Below are positions 1 to 11,080 of a stretch of 64,000 nt of DNA, piece by piece. Location: the NCBI GenBank assembly GCA_002104985.1, contig MCGO01000013.1, forward strand, positions 496,001-560,000, given 5' to 3'. The translations under genes were made by a program, and so were the position numbers. Position 1 is the first letter of the stretch, and the number at the start of each line of letters is the position of its first letter. The DNA comes from Rhizoclosmatium globosum. Taxonomy: Eukaryota; Chytridiomycota; Chytridiomycetes; Chytridiales; Chytriomycetaceae. The notes under the pieces are model-generated. The model was not told the DNA's origin. It saw only the letters and a program-made list of their open reading frames with translations, and did not search any database.

Positions 1-83
1 GACTCTAAATGCTCAAATCGCTCGATAAACGTGCTCACGACGCGCAGTGCTTCGTCGCTATGGAGGGGTAGCTGGAAAGGCAT
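1..83 (-). CDS. N-terminal fragment of an unidentified gene
   Basis: A minus-strand ATG at 81-83 opens a frame that stays open for 27 codons to the window edge and begins MPFQLPLHSDEALRVV. The residue mix and absence of stops suggest coding sequence, but 27 codons is too little to identify a family. It lies downstream of the ARL6IP4-like gene on the same strand, about 160 bases past that gene's stop. I do not recognise it and give no function. Confidence 0.35.
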   Translation of the reverse strand, partial: MPFQLPLHSDEALRVVSTFIERFEHLE

Positions 84-241
84 TAAACTTGAAGGAGTGG
101 GGAGAGTTGAAGGAGATTTTCAGAATCCAAAGGAGAATCCCTAACCGATTGGGACAAAAAACCTGATTTGCTCATGCCATTTTATTAGTTAGCATTTGCT
201 GTTTGGTAAGGTGCCGTTCGCGTCATTGCCGAAAGTGCTGT

Positions 242-963
242 CTAACCATCTTTGGCAAGCGAATGAAGAACTTTGCTGTACACTGCACCATCCCCTTTCG
301 TCGCTTGCTTGTTAATCTAAGTAACTCCTCAATTAGATAGCAGATAACCAAAGACGTCACGTACTTCATGATGCCGTTCACGGGACACAATCTCTTCGAT
401 TATTTCTCCCGTTCCCTTCACCAGCCTACGAATGATACAAGTTAGTTAACCTTTAAACACGATACAGTCTGAACATCTCACCGGGATCGACCATCAATCG
501 GATCAATAATCCGTCGGACCTGTTGCTGTTCTCGTTCAAACTCCTCTGGCCTTTGCGGTACCATTGGCGTTCGAGTATTTGACGCAGTTGGCGGTTGAAT
601 TGATCGAGAGGGTGGTAAATGATGTTTGTGATCGCTTGTTGTGGGTGGGATAGGAGGTTGTTGGGATGTAGCTGGTTTGGCAGTGGCCGACCCGCCAAAC
701 TCTGCCTCCATTCCTTCTGCCATCCACTGTGCCAAATGGCTTTTGGAGGCTACCGTGGCCTTGTCTCTTTCCTCGGAGTGACTCTTTTTATGCTTCTTCG
801 CATGTTTCTCCTTCTTGTCCTTCTTGCCTTTGGACGTCTTCTCTCGAGCATCTTTCTTGTGTTTCTTCTTGGATTTGTGGCTGTGGTGTTTGGAAGAGGA
901 CGTGGAAGAGTCGCTGTCACTAGAGGAGGAGGAATCACGATCTCGCTTTTTGGATTTGCCCAT
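242..963 (-). CDS. ARL6IP4: ARL6IP4/SRp25-like nuclear protein
   Basis: Three exons on the minus strand: 963-482, 425-365 and 316-242, giving 205 residues. Introns of 56 and 48 nt have GTGAGA/TAG and GTACGT/TAG ends. The first ~70 residues are a Ser/Lys/Asp/His-rich low-complexity tract typical of splicing-associated proteins. The C-terminus carries the family block: a DGRSRLVKGTGEIIEEIV stretch, then SRERHHE and INKQATKGDG. That block is continuous only when both introns are removed, which supports the model. Animal ARL6IP4 (SRp25) is a nucleolar/nuclear-speckle protein affecting splice-site choice; that role here is by family only. The Ser/Lys-rich part alone would be non-specific. Confidence 0.72.
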
Positions 964-1111
964 TTCTTGTATATCTCTTTAGGGTATTCAGATCAAAGGT
1001 ATTTACAGTATTAATGTTATCTCTTCATTCCGTAAAGTAATGCAAGGGTAGTCAATAGCAGTGATCGAATCACACGCCTCCTCTCACATGCTTTACGATC
1101 AAATCGGGGTT

Positions 1112-1253
1112 TTTATCTAACATCACCCATGAGGAGATAAATCTTATACTCCAGCGATAGAAATCGGGTGTTTTCGCTCGCTTGGGTCTGAAACAACGGA
1201 TCTTCTATCTTATCCCCCCTGACAATCCCACGAGTCAGAAACCATCATAAAAA
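1112..1253 (+). promoter_or_regulatory. AMT1 upstream region with GATA-type words
   Basis: The 352-base gap (964-1315) between the divergent ARL6IP4-like gene and AMT1 contains TTATCT near 1113, AGATAA at 1135-1140 and CTTATC (GATAAG on the other strand) at 1209-1214. An A/T-rich CATAAAAAG lies near 1246, about 65 bases before the ATG. Fungal nitrogen GATA factors bind HGATAR words upstream of ammonium permease genes. Function here is inference, since such six-base words also occur by chance. Confidence 0.4.
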
Positions 1254-1315
1254 GCTAGGACCTCGTCTTCAAACAAAACCTCATCAACCATATTCTACCT
1301 CTGAATACTACAACC

Positions 1316-2810
1316 ATGTCATCGAACGACACTTCAGTTTCACCATTGAACGGTGGCGACACGGCCTGGATTATCACTTCCGTATGTCTCCCCTTCAATA
1401 GCGTTGATTGTGATTTTAAAACACTTCACTTTAGAGCGTCCTCGTCTTTGTTCAAATCCCAGCCCTCGGATTCTTTTATGCTGGTCTCGTTGAATCCAAA
1501 AACTCTCTCAGCACACTCCTTTCGGTCTTGCTTTGCGGTTCCGTTGTTATCTTCCAATGGATTCTCTTTGGATATTCTTTGTCCTTCAGTGACACATCAA
1601 GCTCCAACTTTATCGGTAACTTTGAATATGGAGTCTTGAGAAACTCTATGGACACACAGAATCTTGTCGCTACAACAATTCCAAATGCCTTGTTGTGCAT
1701 GTATCAGGTATGAACCTTGGACATCTCGCTCAACCTGTTTTCAAATACTGATTCTATCTCCCGTTTTTTCAGATGATGTTCGCCGCTATCACTCCTGGTC
1801 TCTTGATTGGAGGTGTTGCTGGAAGACTTCGCTTGATTCCCATGATGGTGTTCGTCTTCCTGTGGACAACAATCGTGTACGATCAGATCGCGTACTGGAA
1901 CTGGTCTGTATCTGGATGGCTGCATGCTATGAACGTCATGGACTACGCTGGAGGTTCTGTCGTCCACATCTCTTCTGGAGTCACTGGTTTCGTTCTCGCT
2001 ATGATGCTTGGAAAGCGTGTCGACTATGGCAAGAAGACGTACAAGCCACACAACCCTACTTTTGTCTATCTCGGTACTGCGCTTATTTGGTTTGGATGGA
2101 ACGGATTCAACGGTGGTTCTGCCTTTGCTTCCAACCAGCGTTCCGTTGCTGCCGCCTTCGCCACTAACATTGCTGCTGCTATGGGCGGTCTTACATTCAT
2201 GCTTATGGAAAAGTACGTCAACAAGAAGGGACTCAGTGCCGTCGCCTATTGTAACGGAGTTGTGATTGGACTTGTCGCCATCACTCCAGGTTCTGGATTT
2301 GTTCAACCAATCTTTGCCATCTTCTTTGGAATCATTCCAGCTATCGCTTGTTTCTATGCCATGAAGGTTGGTCACTGGCTCAAGGTGGATGATGTTTTGG
2401 AAGTTGGAGCTTCTCACGGTGTCGGTGGTGCTGTCGGTATGCTCATGACTGGAATCTTTGCGCAATACAGTATCACGACTTTGGATGCTGGACCAGGTGT
2501 TCCTGCTGGTTGGTTGGACGGTCAGTGGATGCAAGTTCCAGTCCAACTTGCCGGCATTGCCTCAGTTACCGCTTGGACAGCAGCTTGGACAGCCATTATT
2601 GTATATGTCATGAACATGATCCCAGGATTGAAGTTGAGATGTGATGAGGATGCGGAACGCGTTGGATTGGATATTGCGGAGGTTGGCGAGGCTGCTTACC
2701 CATACGTTCCAGTTATGGCAGAAGAAGATGATGTTGAAGCTGCAGCCAAGATTGGTCCTATTGAATCCCAGGTTTCATTGACTACCCTCGCAAACAACAG
2801 CAGAGCCTAA
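1316..2810 (+). CDS. Ammonium transporter AMT1 (Amt/MEP/Rh family)
   Basis: Three exons, 1316-1381, 1435-1707 and 1773-2810, give 458 residues, the usual length for fungal Mep permeases. The protein moves ammonium across the plasma membrane through about 11 transmembrane helices. The twin pore histidines are visible: His178 in GGSVVHISSG and His328 in GASHGVGG. Other family blocks are MMFAAITPGL, WFGWNGFNGGSA and ITPGSGFVQP. The start gives a short N-terminal segment ending in GDTAWIITS, shared with AMT2 and AMT4. Both introns are at the same positions in all four copies (exon 2 is 273 nt each time). The acidic C-terminal tail follows the GLDIAEVGE motif. The reading frame is intact. Confidence 0.95.
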
Positions 2811-2960
2811 TTTCTTTGAACTTAACGCCTTCTCTTCTATATTGCTCCCTTAATGCTATTGTATCATTGTTCTGTTATCTCATGAAATATATCTTGCCAT
2901 TGCAAGTTACTTAGAAAGTACTTATTTCTTCGACTCTTTTTTCTTTGTTTCAACAAACCA

Positions 2961-4151
2961 ATGCCACCAAAGCCAGGCAACCAACGCCACGAAGGCAAGA
3001 TCACAGCCGGCAAAGGCCCAAAGAAAGAAATGGACTCTGCAACACGCACGAAACAGAAGACGATCCTCTCATCGCCATTTGTCTATCGCTGGGCATCCAT
3101 CAGCCAAACCGAAGCCGAAACGACTCTCTCTCACCTCGAACAGTTAATCCATCCGTCTCTCTCTTATCCCACACCAATATAAACACCCTCTGTAATCAAC
3201 CACAGACTTCTCGCGCCAATCTCTGTCGCAAAACGAGCTGCAGCCGCAAAACGAACAGCCACAAACGAAGTCGCCCGTGATCTCCGAATCCAAAAGACCC
3301 AAGAATCTGAAATCGCTGCAGCAAAATCTGAACTCGAATCCCTCAAAAACATTGACAAATCATTGCTCTCAATCGACGCGAAACTACGTCTTGACGCTGA
3401 CTTGAAGCGTGTCGAAGTGAAAAGGAAGAGGTTGGAATCGTCAGTTGCGTCAAAGAAGAGGCGGTTGGATATTGATGAAGAGGATGAAGAGGAAGATGTC
3501 AAGGAACATCCTCTTGCACGGGAAACAAAGGACTCTCTCGTCATTGGAATCAACTCACTTACGAAGGAGTTGCAGAAACCAACTACAAAAATCCGTGCGA
3601 TATTCGTGTGCAAATCAGATGTACCTGTTCCACACCTCTACGCGCATTTACCTACTCTCTGTCATCTCCATTCTATTCCAGTACTGTTAGTACCTCTTCA
3701 TATTGGTGCCGAATCTCGTATCGCACAGGCTCTAGGCGTTAAATCTGTTATTGCACTTGGAATCAAACAAGATTCTCCACTGTTTGATTCTCTTTTTGAA
3801 CATGTGCGTGGTTTCATTCAGCCAGTTAATCTGCCTTGGCTTCCAAAAGAAGTGAAGAAAGAGGGGAGTCGGAAGGATGGGTATGGTGACGAATTAATGG
3901 ATGGTAACGGTACAGTTACAAAAGCTCCTGCGTATATGCAAACAAATCTCAAGACGCTTAATGTTGTGGAAGGAAAGAAGGGCGGTGGTTGGAATAATCG
4001 AAACAACGAACATAAGAAGAAGGTGGAGGAGAAGGAAAAGAAACAGCGCGAATTGCTGGAAAGGACGCAAAAGGGATTGAAACTGGCGACTTCGTCGTCT
4101 TCTGTAAAAGGGAAGGACGCAAAAGAAAGTGTTGTAAATACCGACGCATAA
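2961..4151 (+). CDS. POP3: RNase P/MRP subunit Pop3-like (L7Ae-fold) protein
   Basis: Modelled as exons 2961-3142 and 3206-4151 (375 residues). The frame is the same on both sides and is broken only by a TAA at 3180-3182; a 63-nt intron (GTTAAT...CACAG) removes it and joins SHLEQ to LLAPISVAK, the usual Pop3 start region. The middle holds a basic coiled stretch and an acidic DEEDEEEDVKEHP patch. The L7Ae-like core follows (IRAIFVCKSDVPVPHLY, then IPVLLVPL and ALGVKSVIALGI). The tail is lysine-rich. Pop3/Rpp38 binds RNA in RNase P and MRP, which process tRNA and rRNA precursors in the nucleus. The weak donor means a real in-frame stop is not fully excluded. Confidence 0.68.
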
Positions 4152-4291
4152 TAACTTGTTTACATTAAACAAAAAGAAGGACAGCGAATAAACGTCGAAT
4201 ACATAATAACTAAATGCCAAACTAGAAAATAACGAACTTGCAAACAGAGTGTCATACCAAACAATAATATAGGCTACAACTGCAGACACAC

Positions 4292-6446
4292 TCAAGCTTC
4301 ATCCCCCATCGATTCTCCCAACTCCTCACCAAAATCCCCACTACCGCCTTCCTGTACTTCACCAGAAGCACCACCATCTGCTCCGCCATCAACTCCCCCA
4401 GCTTCACCAGCAGTAATAACCCCAGCAGCCCCTAAATTCGCACCAACAGGAATCTGCACCCCATACTGTGCACAAACATCCCTCGCCCCACGTCCATGCT
4501 CCCTCCAACAATGCTGATCCAAACTCGCAAAGTTCTTATACATACGTCCACACTCACCACACCCAACCTCCTTCCGATTCCCCCTCTGCAACCGCTCCCG
4601 TACCGCCGGATCCAAATGCGTAACAACATGCTGATCGAGGTTCGATTTCTGCTTGAACCGGCGCGTGCACCCGGCGTATTCACAGACGTACGGTTCTTCG
4701 TTTGTGTGTGCGCGGAAGTGGATTTTGAGGCGGGACGAGGTTGTGTAGGTTTTGGGGCAGAGTGTGCATTTGTAGGGGCGTTCGCCGGTGTGTGTGAAGA
4801 TGTGGGAGCGGAGGCCGGAGGGTTGGGCGAAAGCTTTGTTGCAGTTTGGGTATGTGCAGATGTGTGGGCGTTCGCCGGTGTGGGTGCGGAGGTGGACAAT
4901 GTAGGATTTTTGGAGGGTGAATTGTTTTCCGCAGCCTTCGTATTCGCAGACGATTGGTTGGCCGTTTGTGGGTGTGCGGGGCTTTTTGGCGGTGTCTGGG
5001 GATGGAGGGTTTAGTGATGCGGTGAGGTTGAGGATGGAATTTAGTTTTACCTTGTCCAGAGACGCCGCCTTCGTCATCATCGTCCCCGTTCACACTTCCT
5101 CCTGAAACACTGCCACCACCGTTCACACTGCTCGCAACACTCAAGTTTCCTGGAATCAGGGCTCCAGTGTGATAAGTGTTTCCAAGTCCCGCACTCGTAC
5201 TCCTCCTCCTTCCGTTCAGATAGTTGGCACCCGCAGCGCTCATTGGATTCAATGTGTTCGTTCCTGCGAACAATGACGGTTGACTGCTTCCTCCGCGACA
5301 ATGGTGAGACTCCAACGATGCCATGTCCAAGAATCCTATGTGTTATTCGGTAAGTATTGGGCTATAAGCTTTGCAGATAACTTCCGCCTTTTCTTGTCTT
5401 CCATAAACGATTGTTCGCTTCGCTCACAGTTCAAAACTTCGCCTTGCTTCGGCGAGAGAGGCTCTCGTTTGATTTCAAATGCTCCGCTTATCGCTCGCTT
5501 ACTCGCTCTCTAGAAGACCCAAACACTCACCTCTTCCACAATCCTGACAAGAATGAACCAAATCTGTCTGATGCATTTGCCTAACATGATCCCTCAACTG
5601 TTTTGCACTCCCAAACAACATTACACAAGTAGAAGTGAAAGGACACGGAATAGTTCCACCGGGAGACTGACTTCCTTGTCTATGCATTCCATGCGACTGT
5701 TGTAGCTGGTGTTGCTGTTGTTGCATCTGCATCTGTTGTTGAAACTGATGCATTTGAAGTTGTTGCATTTGCAAGTCATTCTGATGTTGTTGTTGCTGAT
5801 TCTGCAACACATTATTCATTACGTTCACTGAATTCAGGGAATCCAAGGAACCAACTGAAGGCATAGAAGACGACGTAGACGAGTTCATTGAATTCCAGTT
5901 GACATTGAGAGAATGCGCATTGACCAAGTTGTTTTGGTTGTTGTAGAGACGCGGATTGGTTGCAAGGTCCATGAGAGGTGATACTGCCGAGAAATGGTCG
6001 TTCTGATTCGCACTGCTGTAGTTCATGAAGGGAGTGTTCATGATGGAAGCAAGGGACGCATTCGTTGAGGCAGAGGATTGTGGAGGCATAGGAGAGTGCA
6101 TGTAGTTGAGGTTGTACAGGTCAGCAGAGCTTTCCGCCACCATTGGAGAGTTGAGAAGTAAATCGGAAGCATTTGGCAGCATTGACATTTGCAGTTTTCT
6201 TTGAAGAGTCGCCTGTTGCTGCTGTATGCTTAGCTGGACTGCCGCGGCTGCCAAGTTGTTGTTGTTGTTGTTGTTGGTGTTGTTTACGCCAACGTGCGGA
6301 GTTTTAGGGAAAGCGGATATTCTGAAAGGATCTGATTGATGCTGATGCTGTTGTTGTTGTATTTGGATTTGAGGAGGTTGTTGTGCGGACAGAAAGTCGT
6401 CCAAGTCTGCTGGCTGGTCCACGCGGATCTGTGGTACTTGTACGTT

Positions 6447-6491
<45 letters not shown>

Positions 6492-6704
6492 TTGGAAGTG
6501 GTTGTTGAAGGTGTTGTGGCTGTGGTGGTTGAGCTGGTTGCGGCCTGGAAGGTGGCTGTGCGGGACAAGAAGCAGCGAGGATGATGTTGTTGATGCTGAT
6601 GTTGACGTTGGTGGCTGCGATGGCGGCATCGACAGGTCCAGGTCCAAGTCGTACGTTGAAAGGGTGGTGCTCGGCTGCACCGGCGTCAGAAGTGGGTGAC
6701 TCAT
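4292..6704 (-). CDS. Large C2H2 zinc-finger transcription factor with Q/N-rich N-terminus
   Basis: Three exons, 6704-5531, 5335-5051 and 4995-4292, give about 720 residues. The ~195-nt first intron (donor AGAG/GTGAGT) interrupts a finger: CQDCGRG in exon 1 joins FLDMASLESHH in exon 2, so two apparently separate frames are one gene. The N-terminal ~370 residues are rich in Gln, Asn, Ser and His, including an (NQ)n tract. Two atypical fingers follow (IPCPFTSTC..H; CQDC..H), then a Gly/Ser/Asp linker, then four tandem TFIIIA-style fingers with TGERP linkers and a last CGECGRMYKNFASLDQH finger. The frame is open about 75 codons upstream of the chosen first ATG without another ATG, so a further 5' exon is possible. 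Confidence 0.82.
6446..6490. repeat. Hexanucleotide (GGTTCT)n tract coding Gln-Asn repeats
   Basis: Seven or so direct copies of a TGGTTC unit inside the large C2H2 gene. On the coding strand each unit gives Asn-Gln, producing an alternating NQ run. Being a 6-nt unit, copy-number change keeps frame. A separate GTT-type triplet run at about 6256-6275 codes polyasparagine. Confidence 0.85.
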
Positions 6705-7868
6705 TCGCGGGTCTGGTTTAGGTGGTTGGTGGTTGGTGGTTGGTAGTGGCACTGGCTGTGTCCCCAAAGTGCTGGTGTAGTTGAACTTATCGAAAGAGGC
6801 CGGAAGGGTTCGACCTCTCGTTTCAATGTTGCTTTTTGTCGGTTGGTGATGTGTAAAATCACTTTTTCCAAATCGGGGTTTCAGAAATGTGAAATCGAGG
6901 CGTATAGAGGAAGAGGCGGCGGATTTTCTGGCCCATCATGTATACTGCTCATCAGTGATAACTCATCGAGCGAATCCCGTCCATCGGAGCCATGACAAAT
7001 CATTCACTTCATTCAATCAAAACTAAATTCTCATCAATCAAAGTCATGAAACACGGCCCAGTTAGTTTCGTACCTTCTTTTCCGAGTTTCCCATTTCAAG
7101 GTTCGTTTTTTAGTTGGGAGTGGCTGCCGCCAAGAGAAGATTCACCCTTCGCCGATTAATATTATTGTACATTTGATTGCAACGTATTTAAATTGATGCA
7201 TAGAAATTATATCATTTCAATCATCCTTGATATAATTGAAGCTGGAACTCATTCTTAACAAACACACAAGCACCAACAAGACTGTTCCTGTATCCAATTC
7301 AAATCACATTCCGTACTGTACTGGACTCAACGCTGACGGCCGTACTCTGTTGTCCGTGGACGGAGTATCGAGAATAACTCTATTCAAACACATTCAATTC
7401 CTCACAAACACAAAATCTGCCAAACTCTTCGCGTTGGCGTTAAATTCTTCCACATATCATGAAATCAGAAGTGCTAACCTATTAGCTCCCCTACGTTCAT
7501 TCGGGCGATACTGCTACAGCCTGCTATGCAAAAGAGGTCATTTATTAGCGTAAGAATTCAAAATGGACTCTGAGAGTACTGAACTCGAGAGTGTGGTCAA
7601 GGTAATTTAAAAGATCCACTGGCGCAATAAATTCGAGCTATTTTTGCCGCTTAAGCCGACAAATGATTCATAAAGGAAATGTTTAAACCAGAACTTCTTC
7701 GTCAAAAGATATCAATTTGCAAAGAAGGTTCATTAAGGGAAGTGATCCCATGCGCAAAAGCTCCAGATATGATCGAGATAGAGGGTTTCGGGCAGATCGG
7801 ATAGATAAAAAGCAGCTTGTTGCCCATACCAAAAACTCCACACGAAAAGCTTCCCTCATCCACCTACA
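6705..7868. other. Divergent intergenic region between the C2H2 factor and GSIII
   Basis: About 1.16 kb separating the minus-strand zinc-finger start and the glutamine synthetase start. I see no convincing gene. A 105-codon frame near 7236-7553 begins with TTG and has no recognisable composition. AGATAA/GATAAAAAG at 7803-7812, about 60 bases before the GSIII ATG, could serve as TATA-like or GATA word. The region is A/T-rich around 7160-7240. Confidence 0.5.
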
Positions 7869-10464
7869 ATGTCGAGCACTGCCCGAGTTTCTGCCCTCCA
7901 AGAGAACGTTGAACGCCCAGCTCGTAACGTTCAATGGCCAACCGTTGGTGACCGACCAATGTACCCATCTGAAATCTTTGGAATGGATGTGTTCGACCGT
8001 AAGGCCATGAAGACTGCACTCCCAAAGCCTGTCTATGCCCGTTTCTGCAAACAAGTTCAGGTGTGTTCTACATTTCCTGCAATCCCTCTATGTGGTGTTG
8101 GTTTCTTCCAGCAAGCTCTTTCAAATATCACGTGTATCAGTTGGTTATCTGTGATTCCTGGACACGTGGGGCTCGTCACTTACGCGCAACTGGACAGCTC
8201 CAAAGCATGGCCACCATTGACTTATCAGCATTGAAACGATCCATTAATATTTGGTTGGGACGATTGGACGTGGCCTGAAAATCTTATCTCTTACATCAAC
8301 TGATAAGCCTGCAACTTAACTGACATGCCAATCCTTTAGGGACACCAACAACTTGACCGCGGTGTTGCTGATGCTGTTGCTCATGCTGTTCGCATTTGGG
8401 CACAAGATAAGGGAGCTACCCACTTTACTCACTGGTTCCAACCACAAACTGGAACCACTGCTGAGAAGCACGACTCTTTCCTCACTCTGAAATCCCAAAT
8501 CATTAATGGACAGGAAGAGGTATGGTCCCCTGCTTATGACGTCAATCAAATTCTAACATTGTGAACACCAGATCTACGCCATCGATGCTTTCTCTGGAGG
8601 TCAACTGCTTCAATCCGAGCCAGATGCTTCCTCTTTCCCTAACGGAGGTGTGAGATCCACCTTCGAGGCTCGTGGATACACTATTTGGGACCCTATCTCT
8701 CCAATGTTTGTCCGTCGTGGCCCTCACGGAACCGCTGTTCTCTACATCCCATCCGTGTTCATTTCGTACAACGGTGAAGCTCTTGATGAGAAGACTGTTC
8801 TCCTCCGTTCCAGCGAAGTCTTGTCTTCTGCTGCTGTCAAACTTCTTCAAACTCTTGGAGACTATGAGACCAAGCGTGTCACCACTACCTTGGGATGCGA
8901 GCAGGAATTCTTCTTGATTGATCGTGGAATCTACAACTTGCGTCCTGACTTGAAGATTACTGGACGTACCTTGATTGGTGTTCCACCACCAAAGCACCAA
9001 CAGCTTGAGGACCACTACTTTGGTGCCATTCCATCCCGTGTGTTGGCTTGTATTGCTGAGGCTGAATACGAACTTGCTCGTATCGGTGTTCCAGTGAAAA
9101 CGCGTCACAACGAAGTCGCTCCAAACCAGTTCGAAGTTGCTCCAATCTTCGAGGAGGCTTCCATTGCTGTTGACCACAACTTGGTTACTATGGAAGTTCT
9201 TCACCAAGTTGCTCACCGTCACAAGCTCAAGGTTCTCTTCCACGAGAAGCCATTCAAGGGAGTCAACGGATCTGGAAAGCACGCCAACTGGTCTATGCAG
9301 ACTGATGGTGGAGACAACTTGCTCGACCCAACTGCTACTCCAGAGACCAACTACCGATTCCTCCTTTTCCTCGTTGCTATTCTTGATGCTGTCTACAAGC
9401 ACGGCGGTCTCCTCCGTTCCTCCATTGCTTCTTCCTCCAACGAGCACCGTCTCGGAGCCAACGAGGCACCACCAGCTATTGTCTCTGCTTTCCTCGGTGA
9501 ACACCTCTCCGAAATTCTTGACGCCATCGAAGAGCAGCGTCCATCCCGCGACTTCCACGCGCGTGCTGATTCCTCTGTTGTGCTTGACTCCACCAAGCCA
9601 AAGGCCCAAGGCACAACTTTGGATCTCAACATCTCCACCATGCCACCCATCGCGCGTGACCTCACTGACCGTAACCGTACTTCTCCTTTCGCCTTTACCG
9701 GAAACAAGTTTGAGTACCGTGCCGTCGGATCCAAGCAGTCCCCATCCTTCCCAGTTGTCCTCCTCAACGCTGCTGTCTCCAAGTCTCTTGAGTGTGTCAC
9801 TGAGGCTCTTGAGCAGATCAAGGGCGACAAGGATGTCCCATCCGAGGAAGACATGCTCGCCGTCATCCGCCAGTTCGTTACCGCGTCCAAGAAGATCCGC
9901 TTCGAAGGAAACGGATACTCTGACGAATGGGTCCAAGAAGCCGAAGCACGTGGTTTGCCAAACATCCGATCGTGCCCAGAAGCCTTCAAGCAGCTCATTT
10001 CTCCATCGAGTTTGGAGCTTTTGATTGGACAAGGAATCTTGTCGTCATCTGAGGTCCACTCCCGATACCACATTCAGTTGGAGAAGTATGCCAAAGACTT
10101 GATTATTGAGGGATCTACTCTTGCTGGTTTGATCAAGAAGCGTGTGTTGCCAGCTGCGTTCACTTACCGTAAGGAGCTTGCAGAGTCGATTAACTCTCAA
10201 GCTGTTTGTGGAGTTGAGGCTGTTCCAGAAATTAAGATCCTGAAGAAGTTGACTGCTGACTGCATCTCTTTGCAAGATGCTAACGATAAGTTGGAGGCTC
10301 TTGTTGAGAAGATTGATGGCATGCACGGTGACGAGCAGGGTGTTGCTGCTGGTACTGAGTTGACTGTTGCTTTGGAGGAGGTTAGAAGCTACTCTGATGC
10401 CATTGAGGCTCACGTTGGTGACAAGTACTGGCCTTTGCCAAAGTACACTGAACTCTTGTTCTAA
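7869..10464 (+). CDS. Type III glutamine synthetase (GSIII, GlnN type)
   Basis: Exons 7869-8060, 8340-8519 and 8572-10464 give 754 residues, near the 700-730 typical of GSIII and about twice the length of the GSII normally found in fungi. The enzyme makes glutamine from glutamate, ammonia and ATP. GSIII landmarks are clear: an N-terminal [15 protein letters not shown] block, [13 protein letters not shown] with metal-binding glutamates, [32 protein letters not shown] and [19 protein letters not shown]. Intron 1 is 279 nt, much longer than nearly all others in the window; intron 2 is 52 nt. The frame is intact. An AATAAA occurs about 70 bases after the stop. Together with the ammonium transporters it would complete ammonium assimilation. 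Confidence 0.95.
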
Positions 10465-11080
10465 ATTTTGTAGAGTGTTGAAGATAGTGTACCTATGATT
10501 TCCTTATCAAGTTTCTTTATAATTTTCATTTGAATAAACGACATTACAAGTTTAACTCTATTTTGGGATGACTATTTTGCCTTATTCTGAATACAGATGA
10601 CTCTCGTTCGTTCGGACACAATCGGAGAAGTCCCATCCAAATGTCAACTCAAGGGAAACCATGAAATTGTTGTTGTCGTACTTTTCAGATCAGAACTTAA
10701 ATTGCCGACACCGTCATCGTGAACGAAGGCATGCAATGCTTTGATCAAATCGAAAGTAAACCTGTGTTAGAAAATAGTTAATTGATATCCCTGTGTTCAA
10801 CAGTTCCTTCCCGGGTGCGGCCAATGCAAATGCCGAACAAGAATGGCAAAGTAAAGAAAATCTCCCACGAAGCTGAGTAACACGATTGTCCGAGTAGTTT
10901 CGTTCACGAGGTTATGTACCCTTGTCTCCTATTTTATCCACCAGATTTTGGATTTCTGCGATATTAGTATTTTCCCCGATCTTCATTCCTCCGTTCCAGC
11001 CACTAAAACTGCTCAAAAACTGCCAACCCATCTGCCCTTTGGTTTTCACCACAAAGCAATATCGAAATCCACAACTACAA
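10465..11080 (+). other. Intergenic region, GSIII 3' side to zinc-finger array
   Basis: About 616 bases. The first ~80 are the likely 3' UTR of GSIII with TGAATAAACG near 10531. A 41-codon ATG frame at about 10597-10722 has no recognisable features and I do not call it. The remainder is presumably the upstream region of the first array gene. Confidence 0.45.

Noticed and set aside
1704..2546. 280-codon minus-strand frame opposite AMT1
   Set aside because: Shadow of the AMT1 coding strand, low-complexity Ser/Thr/Asp composition without motifs.
7236..7553. 105-codon plus-strand frame upstream of GSIII
   Set aside because: It starts with TTG, has no recognisable motif or splice partner, and lies in an A/T-rich spacer.
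8063..8278. Open frame inside GSIII intron 1
   Set aside because: Lies wholly within the intron implied by the intact GSIII splice; no motif.
8542..10032. 496-codon minus-strand frame opposite GSIII
   Set aside because: Shadow frame produced by the codon bias of the highly conserved GSIII exon; the plus strand carries all family motifs.
10597..10722. 41-codon ATG frame between GSIII and the zinc-finger array
   Set aside because: Too short, with no domain, and no supporting neighbour or promoter signal beyond chance.
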